A DNA stretch of 64,000 bases from Bin5 sp963662575 (GCA_963662575.1 OY759723.1:1984001-2048000), one strand, 5' to 3'. Positions 28,832 through 38,022 are shown, numbered from the stretch's first letter. The notes: a model not told the origin generated them from the sequence alone. Numbers and translations are program-made.

Positions 28832-29227
28832 TCAGAGACTCTTTAGTTCTGGAAAGTAGGAGGTGTAGAAGCCGCGGTCTCGAGTGAGGAAGGCGTCGGC
28901 CGATATGATGGCGTGGGCACCGATAAGGAAGTCGGTGATGATTCTTTTGCGCGGCCCACCTGCCCGCCGGTACTGCAACCAGCGTGTGCCGGCTTCCCAG
29001 GCGATGTGCCTATTGATAGGTGAGAGAGTGACGCCGATCTCCCGCAAAGCCCTGTTCAGGGCGACCCGCTCGCCAAATGCCGGAACCAATTCCGCATAGA
29101 CAATGTCGCAGACAAGCAGAGTTCCCCTATCGTAGGCAGTGCGCAGCCAGTCTACTGACTGCGCGTGGTGCGACGCTTGAGATATGAATACGTCCAGGAG
29201 AACGTTGGTGTCGACCGAGGTGATCAC
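28832..29227 (-). CDS. vapC: PIN-domain ribonuclease toxin VapC (copy 1)
   Basis: 131 residues. PIN catalytic acids lie in SVDTNVLLD (D6), VYAELVPAF, TDFLIGAHA and TRDRGFYTSYF. VapC toxins cleave tRNA or rRNA and are held inactive by the cognate VapB. Its ATG overlaps the antitoxin stop by four bases. It is a paralogue of the intact gene at 51993 and the deleted one at 33970. Confidence 0.93.
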   Translation of the reverse strand: MITSVDTNVLLDVFISQASHHAQSVDWLRTAYDRGTLLVCDIVYAELVPAFGERVALNRALREIGVTLSPINRHIAWEAGTRWLQYRRAGGPRKRIITDFLIGAHAIISADAFLTRDRGFYTSYFPELKSL

Positions 29228-29439
29228 CTACCCCTGATCTCCTCTAGGTATTTGTCTACGTCGCAGATGCCATCAAGGATCCCGCAGACACGGTCGACCG
29301 GGTGCGGTGCCGAGGTCTGTTTCTGGATAAGCAGTCCCCGAGCGGTCGGTGTGATCTCAACTTCCGCATCCTGATTAAGACCGAACTGGTCTCTCAGTCT
29401 CTTGGGAATGGTAATTTGCCCTCGTTTGGATATGCGCAT
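29224..29439 (-). CDS. vapB: AbrB-type antitoxin VapB (copy 1)
   Basis: 71 residues. Swapped-hairpin AbrB domain MRISKRGQITIPKRLRDQFGL with EVEITPTARGLLIQK, then a C-terminal toxin-binding tail ending in YLEEIRGR. It neutralises the adjacent VapC and should repress its own promoter. Confidence 0.92.
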   Translation of the reverse strand: MRISKRGQITIPKRLRDQFGLNQDAEVEITPTARGLLIQKQTSAPHPVDRVCGILDGICDVDKYLEEIRGR

Positions 29440-29494
29440 AAATCCCTCGACATGAACGTATGAATGCCTCTAATCATAACCTGTAAGGCATTTG

Positions 29495-29755
29495 ACAGTC
29501 AATCCATTCGTGGGGCAGCGTGAGCGCCAAAATGGGTGCGAGCTTCCGATTACTTCCGAACAACTGCCCCGAATTCCGGAAACAGTTACCCTGAGAGACA
29601 TCGAATCCGGTGCCTGCCAGTGGGCAGCGTGAGGTTCCAATTTTGGGGCTAAGCCCGTTCTTCAAAGAAGGGCTGAAGACTCCGTCCAGCAACACAGGCG
29701 CGCAATGAACTGAAATGTGTATGAGGCGTAAAAACTATTTTCTGCGCCAAAATGA
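29495..29755. repeat. Unclassified duplicated-word stretch
   Basis: GGGGCAGCGTGAGCGCCAAA and TGGGCAGCGTGAGGTTCCAA occur about 110 bases apart, and GCGCCAAAATGAGG recurs near 29741. The frame open on the minus strand here (73 codons) has no recognisable similarity and I do not call it a gene. It may be a small decayed element. Confidence 0.4.
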
Positions 29756-29777
29756 GGATCACTGAGTCCGTAGGCAC

Positions 29778-30578
29778 TCAAGACACAAACTCCTCCACCA
29801 CAACCGCCACACCGTCCTCCTCATTGCTGACCGTCACCCGGTCCGCCACTGCAATGACCTCCGGCACAGCGTTCGCCATTGCCACCCCCAGCCCCGCCTC
29901 GGCCACCATCTCAACATCATTGACGTCATCGCCGAACGAGATAACCTCCTCCATCGCCAGTCCCCAACGGTCGAGCAGCCAGCGCAGCGCCGCCGCCTTC
30001 GACGCGCCATGCGGAATCACCTGCACCAAATCGTACTTGGGCGATATCAGAGCGCGCGAAGTCGCAGGCAGTTCGCGCAACAATCTTTCGGACGGCTTGA
30101 CGCCTGTGACTTGGCCGTTGTCCGGCCGCGATTGCCCCGCGTCCAAATCCTCCAGCGAAGTCAGAATCTTGGCCGCCGGCCGATCCGTGTGCGCCAGCAC
30201 ATCGCTGACCAAGTGCGCACCCGGCCATTCCACCTCGCGGTTGATGAACAGCTCATCGGCAATCTCGACCCCCAACCGGCAGTCCGGCGCCGTCGACTGG
30301 ATCATGGCAACAATCCGCCGCGCATCCTCAACCGGGATCACCGTCTGAAACAGGACGTTGCTCTGCTGTTCGATCCAGGCGCCGTTGTAGCAAATCCACG
30401 GGAATTCGTGAAGGAAAGAGGGGATAATCCGGGTAGAACGCGGCGGGCGCCCCGTCGCGACAACAATCCGCCGCCCGCTAGCCTGCCATGCCTCCAGCGC
30501 GGCCACAGTGCGCGGCGTAACAGTCTTGTCATCTGCCAGAAGCGTCTCGTCCAAATCGACGGCCAGTACTGAGTACAT
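29778..30578 (-). CDS. HAD-superfamily phosphatase, Cof/YidA type
   Basis: 266 residues from ATG 30578, giving MYSVLAVDLDETLLADD at the start; GGGGAG lies upstream. Motif I DLDETLL, motif II VATGRPPRS, lysine in HGASKAAALRWLL and motif IV SFGDDVNDVEMVAEAGLGVAMANA are all present, so it is catalytically complete. Cof-type enzymes dephosphorylate sugar phosphates, flavin or pyridoxal phosphate; specificity is not readable. It stands alone. Confidence 0.93.
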   Translation of the reverse strand: MYSVLAVDLDETLLADDKTVTPRTVAALEAWQASGRRIVVATGRPPRSTRIIPSFLHEFPWICYNGAWIEQQSNVLFQTVIPVEDARRIVAMIQSTAPDCRLGVEIADELFINREVEWPGAHLVSDVLAHTDRPAAKILTSLEDLDAGQSRPDNGQVTGVKPSERLLRELPATSRALISPKYDLVQVIPHGASKAAALRWLLDRWGLAMEEVISFGDDVNDVEMVAEAGLGVAMANAVPEVIAVADRVTVSNEEDGVAVVVEEFVS

Positions 30579-30870
30579 AATGGTGGGGCTCCCCAAAACT
30601 GGTGAAATGCGGACAGTGGCCAGCCGCCAGCGGTGACGACTGTGCACCAAAAAAGGGCCAAAGCACTAAAACACCAAGTCTACCCTACCTGATGCCTCCA
30701 GTCCACCTCTCGCCCCTCCCAGAATTCCATACCATCTCTTGTCCAGAGCCCAACTACCCCGCCCCAGCCATACGCCACCGTCGCTGCAGCCCGGCCTTAT
30801 CCATCACCGACCAAACGAATGAGCCCGAATCGTTAAAGAGAAAAAGAGCCAAAGCGGCCCCCGCAGGAAA
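30579..30870. other. Intergenic stretch without features
   Basis: Apart from a CAGTGGCCAGCCGCCAGCGG word related to repeat family C near 30614, nothing is recognisable. Confidence 0.5.
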
Positions 30871-31106
30871 AAAATGTTAAGATGTTCTTCGTGGTCCTCA
30901 GCGGGCCTTCGCGGATAAAGGTTCTGACCTTGACCTTCTCCGTGGCCCTTAGTGGCCCTTCGCGGATAAAGGTTTTGCCCTTGACCTTCTTCGCGGCCCT
31001 TCGTGGCCCTTCGTGGATAAAGGTTTTGCCCTTGACCTTTTTCGCAGCCCTCCGCGGCCCTTCGTGGACAAAAAGGTTCAAGGTGTTCCCCGCGCCCCTT
31101 CGCAGA
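30871..31106. repeat. TTCGTGG-box repeat array (family A), copy 4
   Basis: The most regular copy: a unit of CTTCGYGGCCCTTCGTGG + ATAAAGGTTTTGCCCTTGAC repeats three to four times with a period of about 65 bases. It is followed at 31128-31165 by CTAAAAACGAAAAACTGAAA (family D words). Confidence 0.8.
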
Positions 31107-31194
31107 TCCACCCCGAACGAGCGGACCCCACTAAAAACGAAAAACTGAAAACTAAAAACTAAGAACCTGACCCACAAACCACCCTTTCGCCGAT

Positions 31195-31223
31195 TTGACA
31201 AGCATGCCAACCTATAATATTCT
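31195..31223 (+). promoter_or_regulatory. Promoter and long leader of the cold-shock gene
   Basis: A consensus TTGACA (31195-31200) lies 17 bp from TATTCT (31218-31223). A perfect TATAAT at 31213-31218 is only 12 bp away. Either gives a leader of about 150-160 bases, as is usual for temperature-responsive csp mRNAs. Confidence 0.55.
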
Positions 31224-31383
31224 TGTGCACAGCAAAATGAGTTAGTGTTCTGACAGGTTTACAGTTGGACGTTCCCCGGAAGTACCCGGGCAGGGGAACA
31301 TTTTCACGCAGTATCACCAGTCAGTGTGCGGGTTGTTTTGCGCCTTATCTGGTAAACGCAGTTAGCACAGGAGTTTTAACGCC

Positions 31384-31605
31384 ATGAGCGAGCAAGTAGT
31401 TGGTACAGTGAAGTGGTTCAGTGATCAGAAGGGCTATGGCTTCATCGCCCGGGAAGATGGACCCGATGTTTTTGTACATTTCTCCGCGATCCAGTCGGAG
31501 GGCTTCCGCAGCCTTGCGGAAGGCGATCAGGTCGAATTCGTGATAGAGGACGGCCCCAAGGGCCCTGCCGCCAGCAACGTTGTTAGGCGTCAGAGCGTGG
31601 CCTAA
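31384..31605 (+). CDS. csp: Cold-shock domain protein (CspA family)
   Basis: 73-residue OB-fold RNA chaperone. GTVKWFSDQKGYGFIARED carries RNP1 (KGYGFI) and VFVHFSAI carries RNP2. Full family length. Its long 5' leader and strong promoter suggest post-transcriptional cold regulation, and a hairpin with a T-run follows the stop. Confidence 0.96.
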   Translation: MSEQVVGTVKWFSDQKGYGFIAREDGPDVFVHFSAIQSEGFRSLAEGDQVEFVIEDGPKGPAASNVVRRQSVA

Positions 31606-31627
31606 GAGTCGGTCCGATTATCTTAGC

Positions 31628-31704
31628 AGGGAGTGACTTTGACTGTCGCCGCCCCCGGACCTTGGGCACATGGCGTCAATCAAAAGGGGTCGCTCCCTTT
31701 TTTT
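31628..31704 (+). terminator. Rho-independent terminator of csp
   Basis: AGGGAGTGACTTT (31628-31640) pairs with GGGGTCGCTCCCT (31686-31698), with G-U pairs at the inner end, then a T-run to 31704. The 45-base loop is unusually long. Confidence 0.65.
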
Positions 31705-31721
31705 GTTTCTGAATTAAGGAG

Positions 31722-33575
31722 CTAGTCGGCGTCCGTCCGGTCAGTGCAGACAACGGTCAGTTGGTATCCGCCGAGAGCGATTTGGCCGCTATTCTCCCAG
31801 CGTCTATTTCGCCCTGTCCACGGATCCAGTTGGAGGAACGGACCTTCCGCCGCTAGCTGTACCTTCCCCGCCAACGATCCACCCTCCTCATTGAACAGCA
31901 TCCACCAGTCCCGCCCACCCTTCTGAACGCGCCGCACGCGCAGCGCCGCTGCCGCCGGTTCGACACTGACATCCGCCGCAACCAACCCATCGACAAAGCC
32001 CAATAGCTCTGACGCCGGCGTATCCGGACCGCAGCGCAGTAGCCTGCCGGCCTCTGCCAGTGTCTGAAGCGCCGGCAACGCCCGCGCGTCCGGTTCGTGC
32101 ATCGCCAGCACCGCCTCGTACCGCATACCGGCCAGGTGGATACCGCCCTCGTCCACGACCGCGTCCTCCCACAGATGCCGCTCTTCCACGTAGTTGAAAT
32201 CGCGCTGGTGTTGGAACAGGACCTTCGCTGGCTCCCAAGGTAGCCAGTCCACCTTGCCCAGGATTGCCACCCCGCACACATGTTGGCTGTCCGTATTCAG
32301 CCAGCTCAGCCGTCGGCAGCGGTCCGCGTAGCTCTTGTACCGCCCCCACCACGCGTTGTTCGGCCCCACGTCCGGCGGCCGTTCGTCCCAGCGAATCCCC
32401 CGCACACTGTAGTAGAAAGCGTGCGGGAATAGCATATTCGTACCCCGCACGAAACACCAGTCCGCCAGCCAGTTCATCTCCTCCCACGTCAGCTCGTGGC
32501 CGAACGCGCCGCACAGCTCATTCGCATTGCGCCGCCGCCCCGTATGGATCATCGCCGAACTGCCGCATTTGCCCTGCGTCGACTGCGCCCCTTCCAGCGC
32601 CGTCGGATCGTCCGGCAGCACCCACCGCCACACGATATCCTGCCCGGGCATATGAAAATAGCGTTCCGCGCCCAAATCGTCCGCCTTCGCTGGATGCCCA
32701 GTGAGCGCAATCCCGTGCTCTGTACACCAATCGTACAGCTGTGCGTACCAGGTCTCCTCCATGCGCAGCGCGATTGCCCGTTCATAATCCGCCCGGTAGC
32801 GCTCCGCCTCCGGCTCATCATCATGCCACAGCGCCGCCAAATGCGGCGTGAAATCATACCCCAGCAGCCGGTTCACATGCGCCAGAATCCCCGTCGTGCC
32901 CGGCCACACCCCGCGCTCCCGCGGCTTGCCCACCGGGCTCGGCTCATCCGTAAAGATCGCCGGAATCAGCCCCCCAAAATGCCCCCCAAACCGTTCATAG
33001 AATCTGTCGTACACAAGCCGGATAAAGCAGTTCACCGCCTCCGGATTGAGCAGATCCCCAGCCAGCGGTTCATCCTCTTCGGGCCCGCCGTCAATATAAT
33101 GCAGCCCCCGAATATAAGCGTCCATCTTGCGGTCGATCACCGCCAGCCGTTCACCGTCCTGCCTCCTCACCACTGCCACCAGCGTCTCATCCGCCTGCAG
33201 CCTCGGCTCCTCCCCCTCCGCCAGCCCCCGCGCCGCCAGGCAGCGCGTCTGATAGCCCGGATTCTCCTCTACCACCTGTCCCGCCGAAGACCCCGACGGA
33301 TACATCCCCTCATCGTACAGCACCACCTGCATTCCCCACCGCTCCGCCTCCTCGATCGCCACATCATAAAACGCCAGCAGCGCCTCCGACATCCACCCCA
33401 AAGAGCGCGGCAGCCCCACCCGCGGGTGAATAATGAACCCATGCACCCCATGCGTCTCAAAATCCCCAATCTGCCGCCGAATCTCATCAGCATCCAAATC
33501 ATCGTTCCAAAACCAAAAAGGCAGCACCGAAAACTCCGTCGGCGGATTGGCAAATGTATCAAGCGTAGAAGGCAT
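31722..33575 (-). CDS. Glycoside hydrolase-like protein (GH106-like barrel)
   Basis: 617 residues from ATG 33575 (AGGA eight bases upstream); no signal peptide. The N-terminal barrel shows FSVLPFWFWNDDLDADEIRRQIGDF, HGVHGFIIHPRVGLPRSLGWMS, WGMQVVLYDEGMYPSG and PAIFTDEPSPVG, with acidic residues in the positions typical of a retaining or inverting glycosidase. The C-terminal 60 residues form a beta domain. Related proteins include uncharacterised glycosyl hydrolases and alpha-L-rhamnosidases, so the exact sugar is unknown. The cytoplasmic location suggests degradation of imported oligosaccharides. Confidence 0.72.
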   Translation of the reverse strand: MPSTLDTFANPPTEFSVLPFWFWNDDLDADEIRRQIGDFETHGVHGFIIHPRVGLPRSLGWMSEALLAFYDVAIEEAERWGMQVVLYDEGMYPSGSSAGQVVEENPGYQTRCLAARGLAEGEEPRLQADETLVAVVRRQDGERLAVIDRKMDAYIRGLHYIDGGPEEDEPLAGDLLNPEAVNCFIRLVYDRFYERFGGHFGGLIPAIFTDEPSPVGKPRERGVWPGTTGILAHVNRLLGYDFTPHLAALWHDDEPEAERYRADYERAIALRMEETWYAQLYDWCTEHGIALTGHPAKADDLGAERYFHMPGQDIVWRWVLPDDPTALEGAQSTQGKCGSSAMIHTGRRRNANELCGAFGHELTWEEMNWLADWCFVRGTNMLFPHAFYYSVRGIRWDERPPDVGPNNAWWGRYKSYADRCRRLSWLNTDSQHVCGVAILGKVDWLPWEPAKVLFQHQRDFNYVEERHLWEDAVVDEGGIHLAGMRYEAVLAMHEPDARALPALQTLAEAGRLLRCGPDTPASELLGFVDGLVAADVSVEPAAAALRVRRVQKGGRDWWMLFNEEGGSLAGKVQLAAEGPFLQLDPWTGRNRRWENSGQIALGGYQLTVVCTDRTDAD

Positions 33576-33699
33576 ATTCAGGTCCTGGTGGTGATGTAAG
33601 TCTCCCGAAATCAGTTCCGCAATAGTGTACTCTATCTTCAAAGGTTCCGGCATATGCTGGGAAGAGGTTCGCCGCGGGCAAGGGCTGGTCCGGCTCGAT

Positions 33700-33728
33700 T
33701 TATGCGCCGCGCTCTATCAAAGTATAAT
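33700..33728 (+). promoter_or_regulatory. Promoter of VapB copy 2
   Basis: TTATGC, 17 bp, TATAAT (33723-33728). The surrounding GCTCTATCAAAGTATAAT is nearly identical to the region before VapB copy 3 at 51734-51752. Confidence 0.6.
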
Positions 33729-33760
33729 CAAGGCAAGTCAGATTCTTACCTGGAGACATC

Positions 33761-33973
33761 ATGCATATTTCTGAACAAGGGCAGATCTCCATACCCAAAC
33801 ATCTGCGAGAACGCTTTGGCATGGACCCCAATGTTGAAGTCGAGATTACACCAACCGAGAAAGGTCTGCTTATCCGAAAGCGGACGCCTGCCAAACATCC
33901 TGTGGAAGGCGTCTATGGCATCCTGAATGGGGGGAATACCGACGATTATCTTGACGAAGTGCGCGGAAGATGA
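33761..33973 (+). CDS. vapB: AbrB-type antitoxin VapB (copy 2, toxin deleted)
   Basis: 70 residues: MHISEQGQISIPKHLRERFGM, VEITPTEKGLLIRKR, NGGNTDDYLDEVRGR. Nearly identical to copy 3 at 51784. A CTGGAG site precedes the ATG. Its partner toxin is reduced to a 26-codon scar, so the antitoxin is an orphan and might cross-react with the other VapC proteins or repress their promoters (inference). Confidence 0.9.
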   Translation: MHISEQGQISIPKHLRERFGMDPNVEVEITPTEKGLLIRKRTPAKHPVEGVYGILNGGNTDDYLDEVRGR

Positions 33974-34050
33974 TTTCTGCCGCCGACACTTTTCTCACAC
34001 GGGACAGCGGTTTCTACGCGACTTATTTCCCAGAATTAACGAAACTGTAG
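33970..34050 (+). pseudogene. VapC remnant with internal deletion (copy 2)
   Basis: ATG overlaps the antitoxin stop (ATGA). The frame reads MISAADTFLTRDSGFYATYF and ends ELTKL, joining the first two codons directly to the last 24. Compared with the intact copy at 51993, about 105 codons are missing. The junction lies at similar GCYGYCGAYAC-like words in both ends, so a microhomology-mediated deletion is likely. Confidence 0.85.
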
Positions 34051-34242
34051 GCGAACGGCTAGGATCTGCTGAATTGCTTCCCCGTATGTGGTTCTTGCGG
34101 ATAGAACAGGGGACGGCCAAAAGGAAACACCTCCCTAAAGGAGAGTCGTCGACCCACTGATAGTCTCGCCGGCGTGGAAACGTCCACCTTGGCACAACAC
34201 CGCGAACAGATCTAAAGTCCCCGTTGCCAGCAAGCCAGAAGC

Positions 34243-34271
34243 TTGACATCTCCCGCAATCCTTCGCATAAT
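34243..34271 (+). promoter_or_regulatory. Strong promoter of the restriction gene
   Basis: TTGACA (34243-34248), exactly 17 bp, CATAAT (34266-34271); the transcript would start about 44 bases before the GTG start. Confidence 0.7.
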
Positions 34272-34322
34272 ACCCCATCCACTCTATGACAAAATCAACA
34301 ACAGACCACCCCAGAGGAATCC

Positions 34323-37300
34323 GTGCAAAACCGCTTCTTCGAGCAACCAATCCTCAACTCCCCTTACGAGTACCCCGCCCAGTACTGGGAACTCGACCCC
34401 GACGGCCAGCCGACTCATCAGATCCTGAACGGCCGCCGCAGTGCCGAGTTCATTACCCCAATACCCAAGCCGAAGCTCACCAAAGTAACAGCGCAACAGG
34501 CCCGCCTCGAACTCAACAACGGCAGCGGCCTTTCCGACGAGGATCAGCTCTACGATGTCTCCGCCTCCGTTAACGAGATACGCAGCCGCGTCGACGCCTG
34601 GCGGCGGCTTCCCAGTCCCAACAGCTGGGGCGTAACTCCTGAGACCGCCCGTCTCCTCCAACACTGGCGCAGCCACCAGTTCAGCAGCTACCGACCCTTC
34701 TTCTGCCAGATCGAAGCGATCGAAACCCTGATCTGGCTGACCGAGGTCGCGCCCAAAATGGGACCCCAAGGCAGGCCAATCCTCCAGCGCCTGAACAGTG
34801 CCAACAAGGAAGCCAACCCAGAGTTGCTGCGCATCGCCCTCAAACTGGCCACCGGCGCCGGCAAGACGACAGTCATGGCCATGATCATCGCCTGGCAGAC
34901 CATCAACGCTGTTCGCCGTCCCCAGAGCGAAAACTTCACCCGCGGTTTCCTTGTCGTCGCGCCCGGCATCACCATCCGCGATCGCCTGCGCGTGCTCCAG
35001 CCCAACGATCCCGACAGCTACTACAACAGCCGGGAGCTCGTACCTGCCGACATGCTCGAAGATCTCAAGCGTGCCAAGATCGTCATCACCAACTACCACG
35101 CCTTCATGCTGCGCGAGCGTATGAAGCTCTCCAAAGTAGGTCGTGGATTACTGGAAGGACGGGAAGGCCAACTGAAGACCCAGGAGACCGAGGGTCAGAT
35201 GATCCAGCGCGTCATGCCTGACCTGATGAACCTGAAGAACATCCTCGTGATGAACGACGAGGGCCATCACTGCTACCGGCGCAAGCAGGGCGAGGAGGAT
35301 GAGGATAAACCCAAAGGGGAAGACTTGCAGGAAGCCAAAAAGAATAACGAGGCTGCCCGCGTCTGGATTTCCGGGCTGGAGACGATAAAACGCAAGGTCG
35401 GCATATCCCAGGTCATCGATCTCTCCGCCACCCCTTTCTTCCTGCGCGGCTCAGGTTACCGCGAGGGCACCCTCTTCCCCTGGACCGCAAGCGACTTCTC
35501 CCTCATGGACGCCATCGAGTGCGGCATCGTCAAGCTGCCGCGTGTGCCCGTCGCCGACAACATCCCCGACGGCAAAGCGCCTATGTACCGCTTTCTCTGG
35601 GATGAAATCCGGCCCGATATGCCCAAGAAGGGACGGGGCAAGTCCACCGGCCTGGATCCCCAAAACCTGCCGCTGCAATTGCAGACCGCACTCGAGGCCC
35701 TCTACGGTCACTATGAGCAGACGTATCAGTTGTGGGACGATGCCGAGATCCCCGTGCCGCCCTGTTTTGTGATCGTCTGTAACAACACTGCCACCTCCAA
35801 GTTGGTATTCGACTACGTATCCGGATTTAACCGCCAAAACGAAGATGGCTCGGCATCATTCGTGCAGGGAAAACTGGATCTGTTCCGCAACTTCGACGAG
35901 CACGGCAACCGCCTTCACCGGCCCAATACAGTGCTGATAGACAGCCAGCAACTCGAGTCCGGCGAGGCACTCGACACCAACTTCCGCAAAATGGCCGCGC
36001 AAGAGATCGAACAGTACCGCCGCGAAATCATCGAGCGTACCGGAGACAGGAGCCTGGCCGACAATATCAGCGATCAGGACCTGCTGCGAGAGGTGATGAA
36101 CACAGTTGGCAAGGAAGGCCGCCTGGGCGGCTCGATCCGCTGCGTCGTTTCCGTCTCTATGTTGACCGAAGGCTGGGACGCCAACACAGTCACCCACATC
36201 CTCGGCGTGCGCGCCTTCGGCACCCAGCTTCTTTGCGAACAGGTCGTCGGCCGCGCGCTCCGCCGCTACTCCTACGAACAGAACGAGAAAGGCCTCTTTG
36301 ACGTCGAATACGCCGATGTCTTTGGCGTCCCGTTCGACTTCACCGCCCGCCCCGTCGTTGTGCAGCCGCACAAGCCGCCCCCAACGGTCCAGGTCATCGC
36401 CGTCAGACCCGATCGCGACCATCTTGAGATCCGCTTCCCGCGCGTCGCAGGCTACCGTGTCGATCTGCCCAAAGAGCAGCTCACCGCCGACTTCAACGAC
36501 GATTCGATACTCGAACTGACACCCGATCTGATCGGACCGTCCCACACCACCAACGCAGGCATCATCGGCGAAAGCGTAGACCTCAACCTCGGCCACACCA
36601 AGGACTTGCGGCGCTCAACCCTCCTGTTCCATCTGACCAAACATCTTATCAATACAAAGTGGCGGGACGCCGGCGCCGCCGCTGAACTTCACCTCTTCGG
36701 CAGACTGAAACGGATCACCAACCAGTGGCTCAACCAGTGTCTGGTCTGCAAAGGGGACGCTTATCCTGCCCAGCTAATGTTCGTGCCGCTCGCAGAAATG
36801 GCCTGTGATCGTATCGCCGCCGCCATCACGCGCACGAACCTCGATGGCAACATCATCAAGGCGCTGCTCGACCCATACAATCCGGTCGGGTCCACCCGCT
36901 TCCTCAACTTCCGTACCTCCAAAGCACTGCGCTGGAAGACCGACCCCAGCAAATGCCACGTCAACTGGGTCATCCTCGACAGCAATTGGGAGGGCGAATT
37001 CTGCCGCGTCGCCGAGGAGCATCCTCACGTGCGTGCCTACGTCAAGAACCACAGTCTGGGCTTCACCGTCCCCTACAAGCACGGTTCGGCCAATCGCCTG
37101 TACATTCCAGACTTCATCGTCCAGGTCGACGACGGCCGCGGCCCGGACGACCCCCTGAACCTTGTCGTGGAGATCAAGGGCTACCGCGGCGAAGACGCCA
37201 AAGAAAAGAAGACAACGATGGAGACCTACTGGGTGCCAGGCGTTAACGCCGCCGGTGAGTTCGGTCGTTGGAAGTTCGAAGAGTTTACCGACGTGTACGA

Positions 37301-37373
37301 AATCGGGACGGACTTCGCAGCCGGAGTGGAAGCGGCATTTAACAGTACAATTGCCAAAAACGTGGGTCTATAG
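34323..37373 (+). CDS. Type III-like restriction enzyme Res subunit (BPTD_3080-like)
   Basis: 1016-residue SF2 helicase-nuclease. GTG start with AGAGGAA just upstream. Motif I ATGAGKTT (176-183), motif II DEGH (312-315), motif III DLSATPFF, motif VI QVVGRALRR; C-terminal PD-(D/E)XK site with P929-D930 and E950-I-K952 (YIPDFIVQVDD...VVEIKGY). It would cut unmodified DNA after translocating from the site, together with the Mod protein encoded at 38923. Res and Mod are here separated by two unrelated genes, and the order res before mod is the reverse of classical type III operons. Confidence 0.88.
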   Translation: MQNRFFEQPILNSPYEYPAQYWELDPDGQPTHQILNGRRSAEFITPIPKPKLTKVTAQQARLELNNGSGLSDEDQLYDVSASVNEIRSRVDAWRRLPSPNSWGVTPETARLLQHWRSHQFSSYRPFFCQIEAIETLIWLTEVAPKMGPQGRPILQRLNSANKEANPELLRIALKLATGAGKTTVMAMIIAWQTINAVRRPQSENFTRGFLVVAPGITIRDRLRVLQPNDPDSYYNSRELVPADMLEDLKRAKIVITNYHAFMLRERMKLSKVGRGLLEGREGQLKTQETEGQMIQRVMPDLMNLKNILVMNDEGHHCYRRKQGEEDEDKPKGEDLQEAKKNNEAARVWISGLETIKRKVGISQVIDLSATPFFLRGSGYREGTLFPWTASDFSLMDAIECGIVKLPRVPVADNIPDGKAPMYRFLWDEIRPDMPKKGRGKSTGLDPQNLPLQLQTALEALYGHYEQTYQLWDDAEIPVPPCFVIVCNNTATSKLVFDYVSGFNRQNEDGSASFVQGKLDLFRNFDEHGNRLHRPNTVLIDSQQLESGEALDTNFRKMAAQEIEQYRREIIERTGDRSLADNISDQDLLREVMNTVGKEGRLGGSIRCVVSVSMLTEGWDANTVTHILGVRAFGTQLLCEQVVGRALRRYSYEQNEKGLFDVEYADVFGVPFDFTARPVVVQPHKPPPTVQVIAVRPDRDHLEIRFPRVAGYRVDLPKEQLTADFNDDSILELTPDLIGPSHTTNAGIIGESVDLNLGHTKDLRRSTLLFHLTKHLINTKWRDAGAAAELHLFGRLKRITNQWLNQCLVCKGDAYPAQLMFVPLAEMACDRIAAAITRTNLDGNIIKALLDPYNPVGSTRFLNFRTSKALRWKTDPSKCHVNWVILDSNWEGEFCRVAEEHPHVRAYVKNHSLGFTVPYKHGSANRLYIPDFIVQVDDGRGPDDPLNLVVEIKGYRGEDAKEKKTTMETYWVPGVNAAGEFGRWKFEEFTDVYEIGTDFAAGVEAAFNSTIAKNVGL

Positions 37374-37439
37374 CGTTGCAGAGCGGTAGGCCGTCTATGG
37401 CTGGCTCATTCCACATAGCCTGTACTCACCGCAGTTAGC

Positions 37440-37469
37440 TTGCCCAAGTGCCTTAACCACTGGTAGTAT
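37440..37469 (+). promoter_or_regulatory. Possible promoter of the 158-aa/DUF1828 unit
   Basis: TTGCCC, 18 bp, TAGTAT (37464-37469), about 70 bases before the ATG at 37546; would let the inserted two-gene unit be expressed independently. Confidence 0.3.
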
Positions 37470-37545
37470 TTCAGCTACGAAGACGACAACCGAAATCCGT
37501 GATGAACTGTGCATGCGGTTCGTCTGTCATATCTTGAAATCGTGA

Positions 37546-38022
37546 ATGGCAAATACCAGAGCCTATACAGACAAGGAACTCGCCGACCTGGAGTCGATGC
37601 CCAAGCGCGTGACCAATCCAGGCGCACGCTGGGCGGACAAGCCCAAATTGAGACCTGTGCACAGCCAACGCATTTTTCAAGCGGTTGGTCAGCAAGATCA
37701 AGAAGCCCGGTTCTCGGTTTACCAACGTCAAAACTTGGCCGACCCAAGTGATTTCTCCTGTGGCATCTCATACCATTCGCCGGGCGCGCCTCCTTTGACT
37801 TTGGCGCGATACAACGGGCCGAGCCATGAACATGGAGACATCGCCTACCACACACACATTCATCGCGCTTCGGAGAGAGCTATCGCTGCCGGCAAAAAGC
37901 CGGAATCCGAAGCGAAAGAGACCAATCGGTTTGAGACCTTGGAAGGTGCCCTGGCCTGTCTGATAGAGGACTTCAATCTGGCGGGACTAAGGGCTCTACG
38001 TGACAACCCAAAGCTGCTCTGA
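37546..38022 (+). CDS. Unknown 158-aa protein paired with DUF1828/DUF1829
   Basis: I do not recognise a named family. The protein is soluble, has no signal peptide, and shows an aromatic/charged core (RFSVYQRQNL, DFSCGISYHSP, LTLARYNGPSHEH, AYHTHIHRASE) and a helical end (LEGALACLIEDFNLAGLRALRDN). The His-rich HEHGDIAYHTHIHR segment could bind metal (speculative). Its stop shares one base with the start of the next gene (TGATG), so the two are coupled. The position between res and mod suggests a role in controlling restriction, or a stowaway two-gene module. Confidence 0.6.
   Translation: MANTRAYTDKELADLESMPKRVTNPGARWADKPKLRPVHSQRIFQAVGQQDQEARFSVYQRQNLADPSDFSCGISYHSPGAPPLTLARYNGPSHEHGDIAYHTHIHRASERAIAAGKKPESEAKETNRFETLEGALACLIEDFNLAGLRALRDNPKLL

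Noticed and set aside
29474..29695. 73-codon minus-strand frame between VapBC and HAD genes
   Set aside because: No similarity, no ribosome site, and it lies in duplicated-word DNA.
30871..31106. Regular repeat with spacers considered as a CRISPR array
   Set aside because: The repeat unit is degenerate and composed of shorter words, the spacers are near-identical to each other, and no cas genes are present.
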